Shown here one piece after another: positions 17,061 through 26,065 of a DNA stretch of 64,000 bases. The position numbers were made by a program, and so were the translations under genes. The notes under the pieces were generated by a model. The model ran no database searches. It was not told where the DNA came from and worked only from the letters and a program-made list of their open reading frames with translations. Every line of letters begins with the position of its first letter. The stretch's first letter is position 1. The stretch comes from Pseudacidovorax intermedius (lineage in GTDB: Bacteria > Pseudomonadota > Gammaproteobacteria > Burkholderiales > Burkholderiaceae_C): positions 1,356,836 through 1,420,835 of the forward strand of contig NZ_QQAV01000001.1 in NCBI RefSeq assembly GCF_003350475.1. The letters are read 5' to 3'.

Positions 17061-18395
17061 ATGAGTTGGCGATCGAAAGTGGTCTGGAGCGAAGGCATGC
17101 TGCTGCAGCCGCAGCACCTGCAACAGGCCGAGCGCCACGCAGACCATGCGCGCCACCTGCTGCTGCGCGGCACGGCGCCCTGCGGCTGGGGCTTTTCCGC
17201 CCTGGAGATCGACGCGGCGGCGCTGTCGCTCGGCAAGCTCGCGCTCACCCGCGCCGTGGGCGTCTTCGCCGACGGCACCCCCTTCGACATGCCGGCCGTC
17301 GACCCGCTGCCCGAGCCCATCGACGTGCCGCCCTCGCTGCGCGACGAGGCCATCGTGCTGGCCCTGCCCGTGCGCCGCGCGGGCGCGCGCGAATCCAATG
17401 CCGAGAGCGGCGACGAGGACGAGCTGGTGCGCCACCGCGTGCTCGAGTCCGAGGTGCCCGACGCCAACACCGCCGGCGAACGCACCGCGCTGCTGCAGCT
17501 CGGCGCCCTGCACACCCGCCTGATGCGCGCCGGCGAGGCCACCGACGCCTGGACCACGCTCTCGGTCGCCCGCGTCGTCGAGCGCCGCACCGACAACCAG
17601 CTCTCGCTGCACCGCGGCTGGGTGCCGCCGCTCTTGGACGTGGCGGCCCATGCCGTCATCCGCGGCTGGGTGGACGAGCTGCTGGGCCTGCTGCGCCAGC
17701 GCGCCGACGCCCTGGCCGGCCGCATGACCCAGGGCGGCACCGGCGGCGTGGCCGAGATCGCCGACTTCATGCTGCTGCAGACCGTCAACCGCCACGAGCC
17801 GGTGTTCGCGCACTTCGCCCGCGGCCCGCTCTTGCATCCGCTGCGCTTCTACGAGCAGGCGCTGGAGCTGGCCGGCGACCTGGGCACCTTCCGCGACAGC
17901 CGCCGCGCCCTGCGCCTGCCGCCCTATGTGCACGACGACCTGGAAGCCAGCTTCCGCCCGCTGATGGACGACCTGCGCCGCAGCCTGTCGATGGTGCTGG
18001 AGCAGTCGGCCATCCGCATCGAGCTGCACGACCGCAAGCACGGCGTGCGCGTGGCGCTGATCCCCGACGTGGAACTGCAGCGCAACGCCACCTTCGTGCT
18101 GGCCGTGCAGTCGCAGCTGCCGGGCGATGCGCTGCGGGCGCGCTTTCCCACGCAGGTCAAGATCGGCCCGGTCGAGCGCATCCGCGACCTGGTCAACCTG
18201 CAGCTGCCGGGCGTGACCCTGACGCCGCTGCCGGTCGCGCCGCGGCAGATCCCCTTCCATGCCGGTGCCAACTACTTCGAGCTGGAGACCAAGGGCAGCG
18301 ACCTGTGGCGCCAGCTGGAGGCCTCGGGCGGCATGGCGATGCACATCGCGGGCGATTTCCCGGGGTTGGACCTCGCCTTCTGGGCGGTCCGATGA
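17061..18395 (+). CDS. tssK: T6SS baseplate protein TssK
   Basis: A 444-residue TssK (ImpJ/VasE), the trimeric connector between the T6SS baseplate and the TssJLM membrane complex. The signature N-terminus VVWSEGMLLQPQHLQQ is present, as are conserved downstream elements (ADFMLLQTVNRHEP, PYVHDDLEASF, the closing PFHAGANYFELE). The ATG at 17061, preceded by GGAAGGAG at 17043-17050, is preferred over an in-frame GTG at 17052. It is the first gene of the long T6SS operon, and tssL follows after 54 bases. Confidence 0.96.
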   Translation: MSWRSKVVWSEGMLLQPQHLQQAERHADHARHLLLRGTAPCGWGFSALEIDAAALSLGKLALTRAVGVFADGTPFDMPAVDPLPEPIDVPPSLRDEAIVLALPVRRAGARESNAESGDEDELVRHRVLESEVPDANTAGERTALLQLGALHTRLMRAGEATDAWTTLSVARVVERRTDNQLSLHRGWVPPLLDVAAHAVIRGWVDELLGLLRQRADALAGRMTQGGTGGVAEIADFMLLQTVNRHEPVFAHFARGPLLHPLRFYEQALELAGDLGTFRDSRRALRLPPYVHDDLEASFRPLMDDLRRSLSMVLEQSAIRIELHDRKHGVRVALIPDVELQRNATFVLAVQSQLPGDALRARFPTQVKIGPVERIRDLVNLQLPGVTLTPLPVAPRQIPFHAGANYFELETKGSDLWRQLEASGGMAMHIAGDFPGLDLAFWAVR

Positions 18396-18449
18396 CAGCC
18401 CCTCGTTTCCTGCTCGCTTCGCGTAGCCGAATGCTCTCTGGAGGCCCTC

Positions 18450-19772
18450 GTGAGCACGCCTGATCCCTTCGCGGCCTTCGAGTCCGAACGCACCGTCATC
18501 AAGCCCAAGCCGCGCACGCCCGGTGCGGGCGGCAATGCGCCGCCGCCGATGATGCCGCCGCCTTCCTCGCCGGGCGCGGAGCCGCTGCCCACCGAGCTGG
18601 GCGACCTGGGCCTGCTCAATCCGCTGGTGTCGGCCGCCGGCCGGCTGCTGGTGCTGATGGGCAAGCTGCGCAACCTGGTGCAGCCGCCCGACGTGGGCGC
18701 GCTGCGGGCCTCGGCCGCGCAGGCGGTGCAGCAGTTCGATGCCGATGCGCGTCGCGCCGGCGCCAGCAACGAGACCGTGCTGGCCGCCCGCTACGTGCTG
18801 TGCACCGCGCTGGACGAGGCCGTGGCCAACACGCCCTGGGGTGTGTCCGGTGGCTGGAACAAGCAGAGCCTGCTCGTGCAGTTCCACAACGAGACCTGGG
18901 GCGGCGAGAAGGTGTTCCAGCTGCTGGCCCGCCTGGCGCAGGACGTGCCCACGCACCGCCAGTTGCTCGAACTCATCTACAGCGTGCTGGCCCTGGGCTT
19001 CGAGGGCCGCTACCGCGTGGTCGACAACGGCCGCGCCCAGCTCGACTCGGTGCGCCAGCGCTTGGCGGACCTGATCCGCAAGGACCGTCCGCCGCTGGAG
19101 CCGGCCCTGTCGCCGCACTGGCAGGGCGCGGGCGGCGGCAGCGCGCGGCTGCGCGAATCGGTGCCGCTGTGGGTGGTGGGCGCGGGCTTCCTGCTGCTGC
19201 TGGCGCTGGTGTGGTTCGGGCTGCGGCTGTGGCTGGGCAACCTGTCCGACACGACCTGGTCGCGCGTGGCGGGCCTGCGCCTGCCCAACACCCAGCTGGT
19301 GCCGCCGCCCGCGCCCGTGCCCGCCAAGTCACCGCGGCTCGCGCGTTTCCTGGAGGCCGAGGTCAAGCAGGGCCTGGTGACCGTCACCGACGAGGCCGAC
19401 CGCAGCACGGTGCGGCTGCGCGGCGATGCCTTCTTCGGCTCAGGCAGCGCCGAGCCCATGGCCCAGGCCATGCCGGTGCTGGTGCGCATCGGCCAGGCCC
19501 TGGCCGAGGTCAAGGGCGAGGTGCTGATCACCGGCCATTCCGACAGCCAGCCGATCCGCTCGCTGCGCTATCCCTCCAACTGGCACCTGTCCACCGCGCG
19601 GGCCGAGGCCGTGCGCCAGGCGCTGGCGGCGCAGGTCGACCCGGCCCGCATGAAGGCCGAGGGCAAGGCCGACGCCGAGCCCGTGGCCGCCAACGACACG
19701 CCCGCCAACCGGGCGCGCAACCGGCGCGTGGACATCGTGCTGCTCGCACCCCCTGAAGGAGCGGCGAAATGA
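18450..19772 (+). CDS. tssL: T6SS membrane-complex protein TssL with OmpA peptidoglycan-binding domain
   Basis: A 440-residue DotU/TssL protein from a GTG start with GGAGG 6-7 bases upstream. A ~50-residue Pro-rich N-terminal tail is followed by the cytoplasmic DotU domain (about 50-210, with YVLCTALDEAVANTPWG and SLLVQFHNETWGGEKVF), one transmembrane helix near residues 232-255, and a C-terminal periplasmic OmpA-like domain (about 310-440, with ITGHSDSQPIRS and NRARNRRVDIVL). The fused OmpA domain anchors the complex to peptidoglycan. The stop overlaps the tssM start (ATGA). A second TssL-like gene without this domain lies at 59689-60306. Confidence 0.96.
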   Translation: MSTPDPFAAFESERTVIKPKPRTPGAGGNAPPPMMPPPSSPGAEPLPTELGDLGLLNPLVSAAGRLLVLMGKLRNLVQPPDVGALRASAAQAVQQFDADARRAGASNETVLAARYVLCTALDEAVANTPWGVSGGWNKQSLLVQFHNETWGGEKVFQLLARLAQDVPTHRQLLELIYSVLALGFEGRYRVVDNGRAQLDSVRQRLADLIRKDRPPLEPALSPHWQGAGGGSARLRESVPLWVVGAGFLLLLALVWFGLRLWLGNLSDTTWSRVAGLRLPNTQLVPPPAPVPAKSPRLARFLEAEVKQGLVTVTDEADRSTVRLRGDAFFGSGSAEPMAQAMPVLVRIGQALAEVKGEVLITGHSDSQPIRSLRYPSNWHLSTARAEAVRQALAAQVDPARMKAEGKADAEPVAANDTPANRARNRRVDIVLLAPPEGAAK

Positions 19773-22700
19773 AGGCCGTCTTCAAGCTCATCTTCCACCC
19801 GGTGCTGCTCACCGTCGTGGCCCTGGCCATCCTGGGCCTGCTGATCTGGTGGATCGGTCCGCTGATCAAGATCGGCGCGCTGGTGCCGCTCGAAAGCGAA
19901 CTCGCGCGCGCCATCCTGATCGGCGTGATCGTGCTGCTGGTGCTGCTGCGCCTGGCCATCCGCCGCTGGCGCGTGCGCCGGGCCAGCCGCGCGCTGACCG
20001 ACGGCCTGATGAGGGCGCCGGCCGCCGCCAAGGCCGACGCCCCCGGCGACGGCGAGCAGCAGGTGCTGGCCGACCGCTTCGGCGAGGCCATCGCCACGCT
20101 CAAGAAGATGCGCCTCACCGCCGCCGGCAAGAAGCCCGGCTGGCGCGACTGGCTGTCGCTGTCGGGCGGCAGCTACCTCTACGACCTGCCCTGGTACGTC
20201 TTCATCGGCGCACCGGGTTCGGGCAAGACCACGGCGCTGGTCAACTCGGGCCTGTCGTTCCCGCTGGCCGAGAAGTTCGGCGCCGGCGCCATCCGCGGCG
20301 TGGGCGGCACCCGCAACTGCGACTGGTGGTTCACCGACGAGGCGGTGCTGATCGACACCGCCGGCCGCTACACCACGCAGGACAGCCATGCCGCCGAGGA
20401 CAAGAGCGCCTGGGACGGCTTCCTCAATCTGCTGAAGAAGGCCCGCCCGCGACGGCCGCTCAACGGCGTGTTCCTCACCGTGAGTGTGGCCGACCTGCTG
20501 GGCCAGGGCCTGGAGGCGCGCAGCGCACTCGCGGCCTCCATGCGCGCGCGCCTGCTGGAACTGGACGAGCGCCTGACCACCCGCCTGCCGGTGTACGTGC
20601 TGGTGACCAAGAGCGACCTGCTCTACGGCTTCACCGAGTACTTCGCCGACCTGGGCAAGGAGCAGCGGGCGCAGGTCTTCGGCTTCACCCTGTCGCCCGA
20701 CGAGGGCTCGCACCTGGCCGAGCACGGCCTTCAGCAGCCCTTCCAGCGCGAGTTCTCGCTGCTGCACGAGCGCGTCAACAACGGCCTCATCGAGCGCATG
20801 CAGCAGGAGACCGACGGCACCCGCCGCGGCGCCATCTTCGGCTTTCCGGCGCAGTTCGCCACCGTGGGGCCGCTGCTCGCGGACCTGCTGGACCAGGTCT
20901 TCACCGGCTCGCGCTTCGCCCAGCCGCCGTGGGTGCGCGGCGTGTACTTCACCAGCGGCACGCAGGAGGGCAGCCCCATCGACCGCGTGATGGGCAGCCT
21001 GGCGCGCAGCTTCGGCATCGAGCGCGCCATCCTCGCGCCGCAGAAGTCCAGTGGCCGCAGCTACTTCCTCACCACGCTGCTCAAGGACGTGGTGTTCCCC
21101 GAGCAGCGCCTGGCCGGCGCCGACGTCAAGCTGGAGCGCAAGCGCCATCTGCTGCGCCTGGCGGGCGTGTCGGCCATGGGCCTGGTCACGCTGGCCCTGC
21201 TGGCGGGCTGGGGCTGGTCGGCCTGGCGCAATGCCGAGTACCTGAAGTCGGTCGAGGCCAAGCTGGAGCCCACCCGCCAGTCGCTGGCCACGCTGCCCAC
21301 GCAGGCCAGCAGCCCCATCGACATGGCGCCGGTGCTGGGCAACCTGCGCGACGTGTGGCGCACGCCCGTCAACCGCGAGGGCGACACGCCCTTCCTGATG
21401 ACGCTGGGCCTGTACCAGGGCGACAAGATGGACGCCGCCGCGCAGGCCGCGCACCAGCGCGCGCTCAACGAGGCCTTCCTGCCGCAGCTGGCGCGCCGCA
21501 TCGAGGACCAGCTGCGCAGTGCCCCGCGCGACAACCTGGAGTACCTGTACGAGGCGCTCAAGAGCTACCTCATGATCCACCAGCCCGAGCACTTCGACCC
21601 CGAGGCGCTCAAGGCCTGGATCACGCTGGACTGGGAGCGCACGCTGGACCGCGGCGTGCCGCCCGAGCGCCGCAAGATGCTGGAAGACCAGCTCGACCTG
21701 CTGATCGCACAGGGCCCGCCGCGCTCGCCGCTGCCCATGGACGAGAACCTGGTGCGCAGCACCCGCGGCCTGCTGGCCAGCTACCCGCCCGAGCAGCGCA
21801 TCTTCAGCCGCCTCAAGCGCCAGCGCCTGGGCAAGGACATGCCCGACTTCACCGTGGCCCAGGCCGCCGGTCCCTCGGCGCCGCTGGTGTTCGAGCGGCC
21901 CAGCGGCAAGCCGCTGACCGAGGGCGTGCCGGGCCTGTTCACCTACGACGGCTACCACCAGCGCTTCCAGAACGCGGTGGTACTGGTCACCGGCCAGCTC
22001 GCCGCCGAAGACCCGTGGGTGCTCGGCCAGGAGAAGAGCGCGGCCGACCGCGCCCGCGACGCCGCGGCGCTGGGCCAGCTCACCGACCGCGTGCGGCGCC
22101 TCTACCTGGAGGAATACGCGCGTCTGTGGCAGGCCCTGCTGGCCGATGTGCGCCTGATCCGCGCCGGCGGTCTGGAGAAGAACATCGACATCGCCCGCAT
22201 CGTTTCGGGCGTGGATTCGCCGCTGGCCAACTTCCTGCGCGCGGTGGTCAAGCAGACCACGCTCACGCCGGCCAAGGACGACAAGTCCGCCGTCGGCAAG
22301 GCCGCCGAGACCGTGCGCAACACGCGCAAGGGCCTGGAGGAGCTGTTCGGCGGCAGTGGCAGCGACGCGCAGCGCGCGGTGCCGGTGGGCAAGAGCATCG
22401 AGTCCATCGTGGACGACCGCTTCGAGAGCCTGCGCCGGCTGGTCACGCCGCCGGCCCCCGGCCAACCGGCGCCCATCGACGACGCGCTCAAGCTCTTCAA
22501 CGAGGTCTATGTCTACCTCACGGCGGTGGACACGGCCGTCAAGAGCCGCAGCGCGCCGCCGCCCGGCGACGTGGCCGGCAAGCTCAAGTCCGATGCGGGC
22601 CGGCTGCCCGACCCGGTGCGCTCGATGATCGAGAACCTCAGCAGCACCGGCGCCGCCCAGGCCCGCGTGGCCGAGCGCGGCAACCTGAGCCAGGACCTGC

Positions 22701-23377
22701 GCCCGGTGACCGAGTTCTGCCAGCGTGCCATCGCTGGCCGCTATCCCTTCGTGGAAAGCAGCAACCGCGACGTGCTGCCCGAGGACTTCGGCCAGATGTT
22801 CGGCCCCGGCGGGCTGATGGACGACTTCTTCCAGAAGAAGCTGGCGCAGCTGGTGGACACCAGCCGCCGGCCGTGGCGCTACAAGCCCATCGCCGAGCAG
22901 GGCGCCATCTCGCCGGCGGCGCTGCAGCAGTTCGAGCGCGCGGACGTCATCAAGCAGGTGTTCTTCCGCGGCGGCGGCCGCACGCCCGGCATGCGGCTGG
23001 ACTTCAAGCCGGTCGAGATGGACGCGGGCATCACCAGCTTCTCGCTCGACGTCGATGGCCAGACGGTCAAGTACGCGCACGGTCCCATCGTGCCGATGAC
23101 CGTGCAGTGGCCCGGCCCGCGCAACACCAACCAGGTGCGCCTGACCATCGCGCCGCCCACCTCGGGCGGCACCTCGGGCCAGGTCACCGAAGGCCCGTGG
23201 GCGCTGTTCAAGATGCTCGACCGAGGCCAGCTGGCCTCGGGCGACGGGCCCGAGAAGTTCTTCATCACCTTCCAGCTCGACGCGCGGCGCGCGCGCTTCG
23301 AGGTCACGACCAACAGCGTGCAGCATCCGATCCGGATGAAGGAGCTGCGCGAGTTCTCCTGCCCGGAGGGCCTCTGA
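19769..23377 (+). CDS. tssM: T6SS inner-membrane protein TssM (IcmF)
   Basis: A 1202-residue TssM, normal length for the family. Two N-terminal membrane helices (about residues 8-28 and 45-62) precede the cytoplasmic NTPase-like domain with an intact Walker A GAPGSGKT at residues 147-154, the DTAGRY switch-like motif and TKSD. A third helix near residues 460-480 leads into the large periplasmic part that contacts TssJ, ending in the conserved IcmF C-terminal beta domain. It builds the envelope-spanning TssJLM channel. The start overlaps the tssL stop and the stop overlaps the tagF start (TGATG), so these genes are translationally coupled. Confidence 0.97.
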   Translation: MKAVFKLIFHPVLLTVVALAILGLLIWWIGPLIKIGALVPLESELARAILIGVIVLLVLLRLAIRRWRVRRASRALTDGLMRAPAAAKADAPGDGEQQVLADRFGEAIATLKKMRLTAAGKKPGWRDWLSLSGGSYLYDLPWYVFIGAPGSGKTTALVNSGLSFPLAEKFGAGAIRGVGGTRNCDWWFTDEAVLIDTAGRYTTQDSHAAEDKSAWDGFLNLLKKARPRRPLNGVFLTVSVADLLGQGLEARSALAASMRARLLELDERLTTRLPVYVLVTKSDLLYGFTEYFADLGKEQRAQVFGFTLSPDEGSHLAEHGLQQPFQREFSLLHERVNNGLIERMQQETDGTRRGAIFGFPAQFATVGPLLADLLDQVFTGSRFAQPPWVRGVYFTSGTQEGSPIDRVMGSLARSFGIERAILAPQKSSGRSYFLTTLLKDVVFPEQRLAGADVKLERKRHLLRLAGVSAMGLVTLALLAGWGWSAWRNAEYLKSVEAKLEPTRQSLATLPTQASSPIDMAPVLGNLRDVWRTPVNREGDTPFLMTLGLYQGDKMDAAAQAAHQRALNEAFLPQLARRIEDQLRSAPRDNLEYLYEALKSYLMIHQPEHFDPEALKAWITLDWERTLDRGVPPERRKMLEDQLDLLIAQGPPRSPLPMDENLVRSTRGLLASYPPEQRIFSRLKRQRLGKDMPDFTVAQAAGPSAPLVFERPSGKPLTEGVPGLFTYDGYHQRFQNAVVLVTGQLAAEDPWVLGQEKSAADRARDAAALGQLTDRVRRLYLEEYARLWQALLADVRLIRAGGLEKNIDIARIVSGVDSPLANFLRAVVKQTTLTPAKDDKSAVGKAAETVRNTRKGLEELFGGSGSDAQRAVPVGKSIESIVDDRFESLRRLVTPPAPGQPAPIDDALKLFNEVYVYLTAVDTAVKSRSAPPPGDVAGKLKSDAGRLPDPVRSMIENLSSTGAAQARVAERGNLSQDLRPVTEFCQRAIAGRYPFVESSNRDVLPEDFGQMFGPGGLMDDFFQKKLAQLVDTSRRPWRYKPIAEQGAISPAALQQFERADVIKQVFFRGGGRTPGMRLDFKPVEMDAGITSFSLDVDGQTVKYAHGPIVPMTVQWPGPRNTNQVRLTIAPPTSGGTSGQVTEGPWALFKMLDRGQLASGDGPEKFFITFQLDARRARFEVTTNSVQHPIRMKELREFSCPEGL

Positions 23378-24072
23378 TGGCGGCGCATTTCCTGGCCGAG
23401 CCGCAGACACTGCCGGGCTGGTTCGGCAAGCTGCCGGGCATCGGCGACTTCGCCCACCGGCGCCTGCCGGCGGACTTCCGCGCGGCCTGGGACGGCTGGC
23501 TGCAGGAGGGCCTGATGCAGCTGCGCCTGCGGCACGAAAGCGACTGGCGCGAGCGCTACCTGGAAGGGCCGCTATGGTTCTTCGTGCTGGCCCCGGGCGT
23601 GGCGGGCGACGCCGGCTGGATCGGCATGATGATGCCTTCGGTGGATGGCGTGGGACGCTACTTTCCCTTCACCATCGCCGGCCGTCTGCGCGACGGCGGG
23701 CTGCAGCCGGGCGACTGGCAGGCCGTGGCCGCCTGGTGGCAGGACGCCACGCAGGCCGCGCTGCAGTCGCTGGAGCAGGACCTCGATGCCGCCGCCGTCG
23801 ATGCCCTGCTGGCAGCGCTGGGCGGCCGACCGGCCCCGGCCGCCGTCGGCGATGCCGCGGCCTCTGCGCCGGTGTCGGGCCAAGGCCAGGGCATGGCCGC
23901 GGCTCCGGGCGCGGTGTCGCATGGGCAGTCGCTGTGGCTCACCCACCCGGAGGCCGGCGCTGCCGGCGCCCAGGTGCTGACCGTGGCCGGCCTGCCGCGC
24001 GGCGCCCGGTTCGACCTGCTCTTCGGCTTCGACGATCCGGCCGAAGGCACTGTGCAGGGAGCTGCGCAATGA
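23377..24072 (+). CDS. tagF: T6SS accessory protein TagF (ImpM family)
   Basis: A 231-residue protein starting at the ATG that overlaps the tssM stop. It shows the TagF/ImpM signature at the N-terminus (GWFGKLPGIGDFAHRRLP), then WFFVLAPGVAGDAGWIGMMMPSVDGVGRYFPFT split over residues ~65-100, which is diagnostic. TagF proteins are post-translational repressors of T6SS assembly, acting in some species together with or parallel to the threonine-phosphorylation pathway and binding Fha. The neighbour ppkA overlaps its stop (ATGA), and fha and pppA are also in the locus. Confidence 0.93.
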   Translation: MAAHFLAEPQTLPGWFGKLPGIGDFAHRRLPADFRAAWDGWLQEGLMQLRLRHESDWRERYLEGPLWFFVLAPGVAGDAGWIGMMMPSVDGVGRYFPFTIAGRLRDGGLQPGDWQAVAAWWQDATQAALQSLEQDLDAAAVDALLAALGGRPAPAAVGDAAASAPVSGQGQGMAAAPGAVSHGQSLWLTHPEAGAAGAQVLTVAGLPRGARFDLLFGFDDPAEGTVQGAAQ

Positions 24073-26021
24073 GCGATCCCCGTCCCGACGAACCCACCCG
24101 CGTCTTCGGCGGCGGCGCGCCCGGCCCCGACGAGGCCACGCGCGTGGTCACCGGTGCCGCTGCGGGCGATGCGACCCGTGTCCTCACGGGCGGCGGCGCC
24201 CCGGCCGGCGACGCCACGCGGGTCGTCACCGGCAGCATCCTGTCGCCCACCCAGCCGCGCACCAGCACCGGCGCCGGTTCCGCGCCGGCCGGCGGCGGCG
24301 ATGCCGGCACCCTGCCGCCGGGCAGCGCCATCGCCGAGTTCGAGATCACCCGCCTGATCGGCCAGGGCGGCTTCGGCGTGGTCTACGAGGCCTGGGACCA
24401 CACGCTGGAGCGCGTGGTCGCCATCAAGGAATACCTGCCCACCTCGCTGGCCACCCGCACCGGCGACGGGACCATCATGCCGCTGTCGGAGCGCCACCGC
24501 GAGACCTTCGACCTCGGCATGCGCTCCTTCATCAACGAGGCCCGGCTGCTGGCGCAGTTCGACCATCCCTCGCTGCTGAAGGTCTACCGCTTCTGGCAGG
24601 AGCGCGGCACCACCTACATGGTGATGCCCTTCTACCGCGGCGACACGCTGCGCCAGGCGCTGGCCGACATCCCGGCCGGCGTGGACGAGGGCTGGCTGCT
24701 GCGCGTGATGGACGGCGTGAGCCAGGCGCTGGCCGTGATGCATGCGGCCAACTGCTTCCACCGCGACATCGCGCCCGACAACATCCTGCTGCTCGAAGGC
24801 TCGGGCCGGCCGGTGGTGCTGGACTTCGGCGCCGCGCGCCGCGTGATCAGCGACAAGACGCAGGCCATCACCGTCATCCTCAAGCCCGGCTACGCCCCCG
24901 TGGAGCAGTACGCCGAGATGCCCGACATGAAGCAGGGCCCGTGGACCGACGTCTACGCGCTGGCGGCCGTGATGCACGTGGCCATCTGCGGCCGGGCGCC
25001 GCCGCCCTCGGTGGCCCGCATCCTGAGCGACAGCTACGTGCCGCTGGCCGGCAACGAACAGCTGCTGCAGCGCTACAGCCCGGCCGTGCTGGCCGCGGTG
25101 GACGCCGGCCTGGCGGTGCGGCCCGAGGGCCGGCCGCAGTCCATGGCCGAGTTCCGCCAGCAACTGGGCCTGGAAGAGACGACCACCATCGCCGCCACCC
25201 GCGGCGCACCGGCTGGCGGCGCGGCGCCTGCCGTGGCGCGCACGCCCGTCGCCGGCCGCACGCAGCCGCCCCGGTCGGCGCCCGCACCGGCGCCAGTGGA
25301 CGGCGCCCCGGCCCGCTCGAAGCTGGTCCCCGTGATCGGCGGCGTGGCGGCCCTGGCCGTCGCCGCCGGTGCGGCGCTGTGGTGGAGCGGCCGCGGCGAT
25401 GGCGCCTCGGCACCGCCGCCCGCCACCGTGGCCCAGGCCCCGGTGGCCGATGCGCCGGCCGCCGTGCCCGCCCCGGCGCCGCCCGAGCCGCCGCCACGCG
25501 TCGCGCCCAAGACGCCGCTCGAATCGCTGCAGGCGCTGTCGGTGGGCGCGACGCCGGGCTTCGACGTCACGGCCAGCGCCCGCAAGGCCGAGGTCACCAT
25601 CGGCAAGGACAAGCTGGCCTTCGACGTGCGCAGCAACCGCGACGGCTTCGTCTACGTCTTCCTGCTGGCCAGCGGGGGCGAGCTGTTCCAGCTCTTTCCC
25701 AACCTGCTGGACCGCCACAACCGCATCACGGCCGGCAGCACGATGGCGCTGCCGCGCGCCTCCTGGCCCATGGAGGCGGGCGGGCCGCCCGGCACCAACC
25801 ATTTCGCCGTGGTGGTGAGCGAGCGCGAACGCGACTTCAGCGATGCCGGCATGAAGAGCGAGGGCGTCTTCCCGCTCTTTCCGGCCGCCGGCCTGGCTTC
25901 GCTCGAAGCCGCCAACCCCGGCCCCGCCGCCACCGTGCTGCTGGGCCGGCCCGTCTGTCCGCAAAGCGCCGGCTGTGCCGACGCTTACGGCGTAGGGAGC
26001 TTCAAGATCGTCGAGAAGTGA
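24069..26021 (+). CDS. ppkA: T6SS serine/threonine protein kinase PpkA
   Basis: A 650-residue membrane kinase. The N-terminal ~85 residues are disordered and contain four repeats of Asp-x(1-2)-Thr-Arg-Val with Thr at 10, 24, 36 and 50. The kinase domain runs from about 90 to 375, with glycine loop GQGGFGVV (98-105), Lys120, catalytic loop HRDIAPDN with Asp233, and DFG. A Pro/Ala linker leads to one transmembrane helix at about 423-440 and a periplasmic C-terminal domain (about 500-650) resembling DUF4384. It should phosphorylate Fha (51414-53354), reversed by PppA (53407-54180), to license T6SS firing. The start overlaps the tagF stop. Confidence 0.95.
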   Translation: MSDPRPDEPTRVFGGGAPGPDEATRVVTGAAAGDATRVLTGGGAPAGDATRVVTGSILSPTQPRTSTGAGSAPAGGGDAGTLPPGSAIAEFEITRLIGQGGFGVVYEAWDHTLERVVAIKEYLPTSLATRTGDGTIMPLSERHRETFDLGMRSFINEARLLAQFDHPSLLKVYRFWQERGTTYMVMPFYRGDTLRQALADIPAGVDEGWLLRVMDGVSQALAVMHAANCFHRDIAPDNILLLEGSGRPVVLDFGAARRVISDKTQAITVILKPGYAPVEQYAEMPDMKQGPWTDVYALAAVMHVAICGRAPPPSVARILSDSYVPLAGNEQLLQRYSPAVLAAVDAGLAVRPEGRPQSMAEFRQQLGLEETTTIAATRGAPAGGAAPAVARTPVAGRTQPPRSAPAPAPVDGAPARSKLVPVIGGVAALAVAAGAALWWSGRGDGASAPPPATVAQAPVADAPAAVPAPAPPEPPPRVAPKTPLESLQALSVGATPGFDVTASARKAEVTIGKDKLAFDVRSNRDGFVYVFLLASGGELFQLFPNLLDRHNRITAGSTMALPRASWPMEAGGPPGTNHFAVVVSERERDFSDAGMKSEGVFPLFPAAGLASLEAANPGPAATVLLGRPVCPQSAGCADAYGVGSFKIVEK

Positions 26022-26065
26022 TCGTCTTCATGGTCTTCCCCGCGCGTGAACCGAAGGAGTGATCC

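Noticed and set aside
19568-23410. Reverse-strand ~1280-codon frame opposite tssM
   Set aside because: Composition is biased (His/Ala/Gly/Gln) and tssM on the other strand has intact family motifs throughout.
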